A DNA stretch of 43,816 bases from DASWIG01 sp965371445 (GTDB lineage: Bacteria; Acidobacteriota; Thermoanaerobaculia; Multivoradales; J023): positions 1 through 43,816 of the forward strand of contig CBDUYN010000075.1 in assembly GCA_965371445.1 (NCBI GenBank). Reading direction: 5' to 3'. Shown here in pieces: positions 40,209 through 43,816 of this stretch; position 1 is the first letter of the stretch; the number at the start of each line of letters is the position of its first letter. The notes below the pieces were generated by a model. It did no database searches. It was given only the letters and a program-made list of their open reading frames with translations, and was not told where the DNA came from. The translations under genes were made by a program, and so were the position numbers.

Positions 40209-41203
40209 TGGCCGGAGTCGCCCCCCCTCGGTCCGCCCAAGGGGACGGTGCGGCGGGCGGCGCGGCGCTCGACCGGGTCGCGCTCGACCGGGTCGCGCTC
40301 GACCGGGTCGCGCTCGACCGGCGCGATCTCGACTGGTGGATCGACCGCGTGGTCCAGGTGCTGGTCTTCCTCGGCGGCATCTCGGCCATCGTCTTCATCC
40401 TTGGCATCTTCGTCTTCATCACCCGCGAGGGCTTCGGCTTCATCGCCTCCACTTTTGACGCCAGGGAGTTTTTCACCTCGCCGCGCTGGCGCCCGACCTC
40501 GGAGCACAATCCGACCTACGGCGCCCTGGCCTTGATCGTCGGTACGGCGAGCGTCACCGGCCTTGCCATGCTGCTGGCGGTGCCCTTTTCGCTCGGCGCG
40601 GCGATCTACATCGCCGAGCTCTCCCGCGGACGAACCCGCGAGGTCTTGAAGGTTTTAGTCGAGCTCTTGGCCGCCATCCCGTCGGTGGTCTGGGGCTTCA
40701 TCGGCCTTTCGATCATGAACCCGCTGATCATCAAGGTCTTCCACGTCCCCGTGGGGCTGAACGTCCTGAACTCGGGCCTGATCCTGGGCCTGATGGCGGC
40801 GCCGATCATGACGACGATCGCCGAAGACGCCTTGAAAGCCGTCCCCGACACCTACCGCGAGGCCGCCGAGGCGCTCGGCGCGACCCGCTGGCAGGTGGTC
40901 TACCGCGTGGCGCTGCCGGCGGCGAAGAACGGCCTGGTGGCGGCGATCTTGCTCGGTGTCGGACGCGGTTTCGGCGAGACCATGGCGGTACTGATGGCAA
41001 GCGGCCACTCGATCAACCTGCCGACGAGCCCTTTTGACTCAGTCCGCGCTCTGACGGCGACGATCGCCGCCGAATTGGGCGAGACCGCCGTAGGCTCCGA
41101 TCATTACCGGGCTCTTTTCACTCTCGGGATCTTCCTTTTCGCCATCACCTTCCTCATCAACCTGACTGCCGACTTGGTCGTCCGGGGGATCCGCAAGAAA
41201 TGA
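40208..41203 (+). CDS. pstC: Phosphate ABC transporter permease PstC
   Basis: 331 residues with about six membrane helices. The EAA loop that contacts the ATPase is clear: YREAAEALGATRWQVVYRVA, then ALPAAKNGLVAAILLGVGRG and GETMAVLMASGHS. The N-terminus carries an unusual cytoplasmic extension of about 50 residues built from a C-rich repeat (APPRSAQGD) and an ALDRV tandem repeat. The ATG at 40208 overlaps the phoU stop by one base; a later start would remove the extension but none has a better ribosome site. Confidence 0.93.
   Translation: MAGVAPPRSAQGDGAAGGAALDRVALDRVALDRVALDRRDLDWWIDRVVQVLVFLGGISAIVFILGIFVFITREGFGFIASTFDAREFFTSPRWRPTSEHNPTYGALALIVGTASVTGLAMLLAVPFSLGAAIYIAELSRGRTREVLKVLVELLAAIPSVVWGFIGLSIMNPLIIKVFHVPVGLNVLNSGLILGLMAAPIMTTIAEDALKAVPDTYREAAEALGATRWQVVYRVALPAAKNGLVAAILLGVGRGFGETMAVLMASGHSINLPTSPFDSVRALTATIAAELGETAVGSDHYRALFTLGIFLFAITFLINLTADLVVRGIRKK
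40217..40247 (+). repeat. C-rich dispersed repeat, copy 4 (5' end of pstC)
   Basis: Seven C, TCGGTCC, GCCC, AAGGGGACG. Closest to the copy inside rsgA. Encodes APPRSAQGD at the protein's N-terminus. Confidence 0.6.
40265..40321 (+). repeat. In-frame 15-bp tandem repeat in pstC
   Basis: Three full and one partial copies of GCGCTCGACCGGGTC, identical to each other, encoding ALDRV repeats. The unit length is a multiple of three, so copy-number change keeps the frame. Confidence 0.95.
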
Positions 41204-42075
41204 GCGCTTTTCATGCCAGCGAGCTGAACCTCAAGAACCACAAGGCCGAGAGACTCTTCCGCATCCTCTTCCTTTTGATGACGGTGCTTCTGATCCTGCC
41301 GGTGGCGCTCATCCTGGCGGTTCTCGTCTACAAAGGCGGACCGATCCTTTCTTTCGAGTTTCTCTTCACCGAGCCGACCAACGGCATGACCGCCGGCGGC
41401 ATCCTGCCGGCGCTCGTCGGGACCGTGTGGCTCGTTGCCGTGGCGCTTCTCGCTTCGGTACCGGTGGGTGTGGCGGCGGCGATCTACTTAAGCGAGTACG
41501 CGCCTGACAACGTCCTGACGCGGCTCATCAACCTGGCGATCATCAACCTCGCCGGGGTGCCGTCGATCGTCCACGCGCTTTTCGGCGTCGGCGCCTTCGT
41601 GCTGTTCTTCAAGCTCGGCACCTCGATCCTCGCCGCCAGCCTGACGCTCGCCGTCATGACGCTGCCGGTGGTGATCGTGGCGACTCGCGAATCGCTCCAG
41701 GCCGTCCCCATGGCCTTCCGCGAAGCCTGCTGGAACATGGGGGCGACGCGCTGGCAGACGATCCGCCGGGTGGTCTTGCCCAACTCGATCAGCGGCATCT
41801 TAACGGGTGTGATTCTCGAGGTCTCACGCACCGCGGGCGAAACCGCGCCGATCATGTTCACCGGTGCCGCGTTCTTCTTGCCGTTCTTGCCGGAAAGCGT
41901 CTACGACCAGACGATGGCGTTGTCGCTTCACCTCTTCGTCATCTCGACCCAGGTGCCCGGGGTCCCGGAGGAGCTCCCCTACGGCGTCGCTCTCGTCTTG
42001 ATCGCCATGGTCCTCTTGATGAACTCCGGTTCGATCGCCTTTCGCACGTACCTGCGGGGGAAGAAACGATGGTAA
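41200..42075 (+). CDS. pstA: Phosphate ABC transporter permease PstA
   Basis: 291 residues, six membrane helices. Family features: LIFLLMTVLLILPVALILAV-like first helix, PTNGMTAGGILPALVGTVWL, SEYAPDN, and the EAA loop FREACWNMGATRWQTIRRVV with GETAPIMFTGAAFF after it. Four-base overlap with pstC and seven-base overlap with pstB1. Forms the phosphate channel with PstC. Confidence 0.95.
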   Translation: MSAFHASELNLKNHKAERLFRILFLLMTVLLILPVALILAVLVYKGGPILSFEFLFTEPTNGMTAGGILPALVGTVWLVAVALLASVPVGVAAAIYLSEYAPDNVLTRLINLAIINLAGVPSIVHALFGVGAFVLFFKLGTSILAASLTLAVMTLPVVIVATRESLQAVPMAFREACWNMGATRWQTIRRVVLPNSISGILTGVILEVSRTAGETAPIMFTGAAFFLPFLPESVYDQTMALSLHLFVISTQVPGVPEELPYGVALVLIAMVLLMNSGSIAFRTYLRGKKRW

Positions 42076-42905
42076 GTGTAGATTCGCACGCCTCCGGCGC
42101 GACGCTAGATTCGCGCGCCTCCGGCGCGACGCGCGCCTCCGGCACGACGGTAGACGTCAAGGTCAAAGTCCGCGACCTGAAGATCGCCTACGGCGGCAAG
42201 ACGGCGCTAGAGGGCGTGAACCTCGAGATCCACAAGAACGAGATCTTCGGCATCATCGGCCCCGCCGGAAGCGGCAAGACGTCGTTCCTGCGCGCCCTGA
42301 ACCGCATGGACGAGCTTACGTCCGGGATGCGGGTCGACGGACGAATCGAGCTCGACGGCCTGGACGTCAAGCGGTGGCGCAACGTCTTCGCGCTGCGCCG
42401 CCGGATCGGCGTGGTCTTCCCGCTGCCGGTCGGCCTGCCGATGACGATCTACGAGAACGTGGCTTTCGCGCCGCGGCTCGCCGGCAAGCGCAAGAAAGAG
42501 GACCTCGACGAGACCGTCGAACGGTGCCTGCGCCGCGCTGCCCTCTGGGACGAGGTCAAGGACCGGCTCGGCTCGCTCGGCAGCCTGCTCTCGGGCGGCC
42601 AGCAGCAGCGTCTGACGATCGCCCGCGCTCTTTCGCAGGAGCCGGAGCTCCTGCTGCTCGACGAGTTCTCGATCGCCGTCGACCCGGTGACGACGATGCG
42701 CATCGAGGACGTCTTGAAAGAGCTCAAGGAGGAGATCACGATCGTCTTGGTCACAAACCTCGTCCAGCAGGCCCGGCGCCTGGCCCACCGGACCGCGTTC
42801 TTTTTGAGCGGCGAGATGGTGGAGGTGGGGCCGAGCGAAGAGATCTTCAGCGGCGAGGTCCGGGACGAACGCACCCGCGCTTACGTGGAGGGACGCTTTG
42901 GCTAA
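42069..42905 (+). CDS. pstB: Phosphate ABC ATPase PstB, subunit 1 (Q-loop and H-switch lost)
   Basis: 278 residues. Walker A GPAGSGKT (64-71), ABC signature LSGGQ (174-178, full LSGGQQQR) and Walker B with catalytic Glu (LLLLDEF, E199) are present. Two key residues are changed: the Q-loop, normally VFQ, reads VFP (P118), and the switch His of VTH is Asn (VTN, N230). On its own this protein should hydrolyse ATP poorly. The next gene has the opposite pattern. An N-terminal low-complexity extension (SHASGATLDSRASGATRASG) comes from a tandem repeat. The start at 42069 overlaps pstA; a later start just before the ABC domain would omit the extension. Confidence 0.9.
   Translation: MVSVDSHASGATLDSRASGATRASGTTVDVKVKVRDLKIAYGGKTALEGVNLEIHKNEIFGIIGPAGSGKTSFLRALNRMDELTSGMRVDGRIELDGLDVKRWRNVFALRRRIGVVFPLPVGLPMTIYENVAFAPRLAGKRKKEDLDETVERCLRRAALWDEVKDRLGSLGSLLSGGQQQRLTIARALSQEPELLLLDEFSIAVDPVTTMRIEDVLKELKEEITIVLVTNLVQQARRLAHRTAFFLSGEMVEVGPSEEIFSGEVRDERTRAYVEGRFG
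42079..42150 (+). repeat. 27-bp tandem repeat at the 5' end of pstB1
   Basis: Two nearly identical 26-27-bp units (from 42079 and 42106) and a partial third encode ASGAT-type repeats. Such arrays change copy number easily. Confidence 0.8.
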
Positions 42906-43683
42906 GAAGAAGACCACGGAGCTCGCGATCAAAACCCGCGGGCTCAACCTCTGGTACGGCAACTTCCAGGCGCTTTTCGACGTCGACTTAAAGATCCGTC
43001 AGGGCAAGGTCACGTCGATGATCGGGCCCTCGGGATGCGGCAAGTCGACCTTTCTGCGCAGCGTCAACCGCATCAACGAACGGCTCGGGTACGTGCGCAC
43101 GACCGGATCGATCGAAGTGCTCGGCGAGGACGTCTATGGCGACGGCGTCGAGCTCGTGCAGGTGCGAAAGCAGGTCGGCATGGTGTTTCAGCGTCCGAAT
43201 CCGCTGCCACTTTCGATTCGCGACAACGTGCTCTTCAGCCACCGGCTCCATCATCCGGAGAAGAAGAAGCTTGGGTCGTCGGCGCGGGATCGGGTCGTCG
43301 AGGAGGCCTTGGGCCAGGTGCTCCTCTGGGACACGGTCAAGGACCGGCTCGACAAGAGCGCCCGCGGGCTTTCGCTGGAAGAGCAGCAGAAGCTCTGTAT
43401 CGCGCGTCTTCTGCCGGTGAAGCCCGCCGTCCTCTTGATGGACGAGCCGTGCTCGGCTCTGGATCCGAAAGGGACCGAGGCGGTCGAGGAGATGATCTGG
43501 GAGCTCTGTGGTCAGTACACGATTCTGATCGTGACTCACAACATGGCGCAGGCTCGTCGGGCGAGTGACGAGTGCATCTTCATGCTGCTCGGCAAGGTGA
43601 TCGAGCACCAGGCGACGGCGGACATGTTCGTCACGCCGGCGCATCGGGAGACGGCGGACTACATTGAGGGACGGTACGGATAA
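42898..43683 (+). CDS. pstB: Phosphate ABC ATPase PstB, subunit 2 (degenerate signature)
   Basis: 261 residues. Walker A GPSGCGKST (43-51), Q-loop VFQRPNP (Q98), Walker B LLMDEP with catalytic Glu (E183) and the switch VTHN (H214) are all canonical for PstB. The ABC signature is not: LSGGQQQR has become LSLEEQQK (158-165). In a dimer with PstB1, its Walker A/B/Q/H side would meet PstB1's intact LSGGQ, making one complete ATP site. The other site would be degenerate on both sides. The start overlaps pstB1 by eight bases. Last gene of the operon in this window. Confidence 0.92.
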   Translation: MAKKKTTELAIKTRGLNLWYGNFQALFDVDLKIRQGKVTSMIGPSGCGKSTFLRSVNRINERLGYVRTTGSIEVLGEDVYGDGVELVQVRKQVGMVFQRPNPLPLSIRDNVLFSHRLHHPEKKKLGSSARDRVVEEALGQVLLWDTVKDRLDKSARGLSLEEQQKLCIARLLPVKPAVLLMDEPCSALDPKGTEAVEEMIWELCGQYTILIVTHNMAQARRASDECIFMLLGKVIEHQATADMFVTPAHRETADYIEGRYG

Positions 43684-43816
43684 TGTCTCTTGAAAATCTG
43701 TAATATTTCTATTACCGAGTAGTTGAACCCGTTGCTGCCTTGTTCCCGCCTCGGCTCGACACTCTCTCCGAGAGGCCCCTTCAGGGCGGGCCGCGATCGG
43801 ATCTTTTCATCTATAG
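43684..43816. other. Short non-coding end of the window
   Basis: The first 40 bases are AT-rich (TCTGTAATATTTCTATTACC) and may hold a promoter or a terminator that cannot be fixed. No hairpin with a T-run and no gene is seen. Confidence 0.4.

Noticed and set aside
42898..43683. PstB2 as a decaying gene
   Set aside because: All other motifs are intact, the frame is open, and PstB1 has the complementary losses, so a specialised pair is more likely than decay.

Overview
The window is GC-rich bacterial chromosome from a Gram-negative (lipopolysaccharide-making) organism. Kdo transferase, LpxK, a heptosyltransferase-like enzyme and a lipoprotein PstS all point to an outer membrane. The mix of CHAT/STAND/TPR proteins, Uma2 nucleases, many small toxin-antitoxin pairs, a spondin-domain protein and a phosphonate pathway suggests an Acidobacteriota lineage (Thermoanaerobaculia-like). 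That placement is inference from gene content; no marker gene in the window proves it.

Layout. 1-2272: a low-complexity edge, a stand-alone FhaA-N/DUF3662-like protein, an initiator tRNA-fMet on the minus strand with its own promoter and terminator, and an unrecognised 371-residue protein. 2323-6177: a tightly overlapping lipid A/core operon (waaA, lpxK, an LpxL-like protein lacking the catalytic motif, a GT9 glycosyltransferase). 6279-7175: a Uma2-type nuclease. 7282-12099 (minus): a complete 2-aminoethylphosphonate route (PEP mutase fused to a nucleotidyltransferase domain, phosphonopyruvate decarboxylase, a nucleotidyltransferase, AEP transaminase), driven by a promoter with a duplicated -10 unit. 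12481-13874: a histidine phosphatase converging on, and overlapping, a compositionally different CDP-alcohol phosphatidyltransferase that could put the activated phosphonate onto a lipid. 14017-17150: a graveyard of gene relics (AAA ATPase, histidine kinase, frameshifted spondin protein, a TolB-like/TPR protein joined to an NTF2-like tail). 17381-19283: two SPFH/Band-7 membrane proteins.

19322-32348 is an accessory island. It holds three tandem paralogues of a large CHAT protease-STAND ATPase-TPR protein. Copies A and B are broken by deletions and frameshifts; copy C (1325 residues) is intact. Between and around them lie four toxin-antitoxin-like modules (ParE-type, BrnT with an HTH antitoxin, Phd/PIN, and an antitoxin whose HNH partner is truncated), plus solo pieces of the CHAT gene's 3' end. 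One of those pieces has been spliced into the HNH gene. This is the most likely place for a conflict or immunity system.

32399-34987: alkylation repair (Ogt and an Ada-type regulator with an internally deleted AlkA part) and the ribosome-assembly GTPase RsgA. 34984-43683: phosphate control. phoB-phoR and a third gene for an NtrC-like regulator run leftward. pstS, a PhoU fusion protein, pstC, pstA and two dissimilar pstB genes run rightward from a Pho box with 11-bp-phased half-sites. The two PstB proteins have lost complementary catalytic motifs, as expected for an obligate heterodimer with one working ATP site. PhoU carries a C-terminal phosphatase-like domain whose catalytic Cys and Arg are gone. 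Several promoters share a TATGCT/TATACT -10 box, and some lie so close to the ATG that leaderless transcripts are likely.
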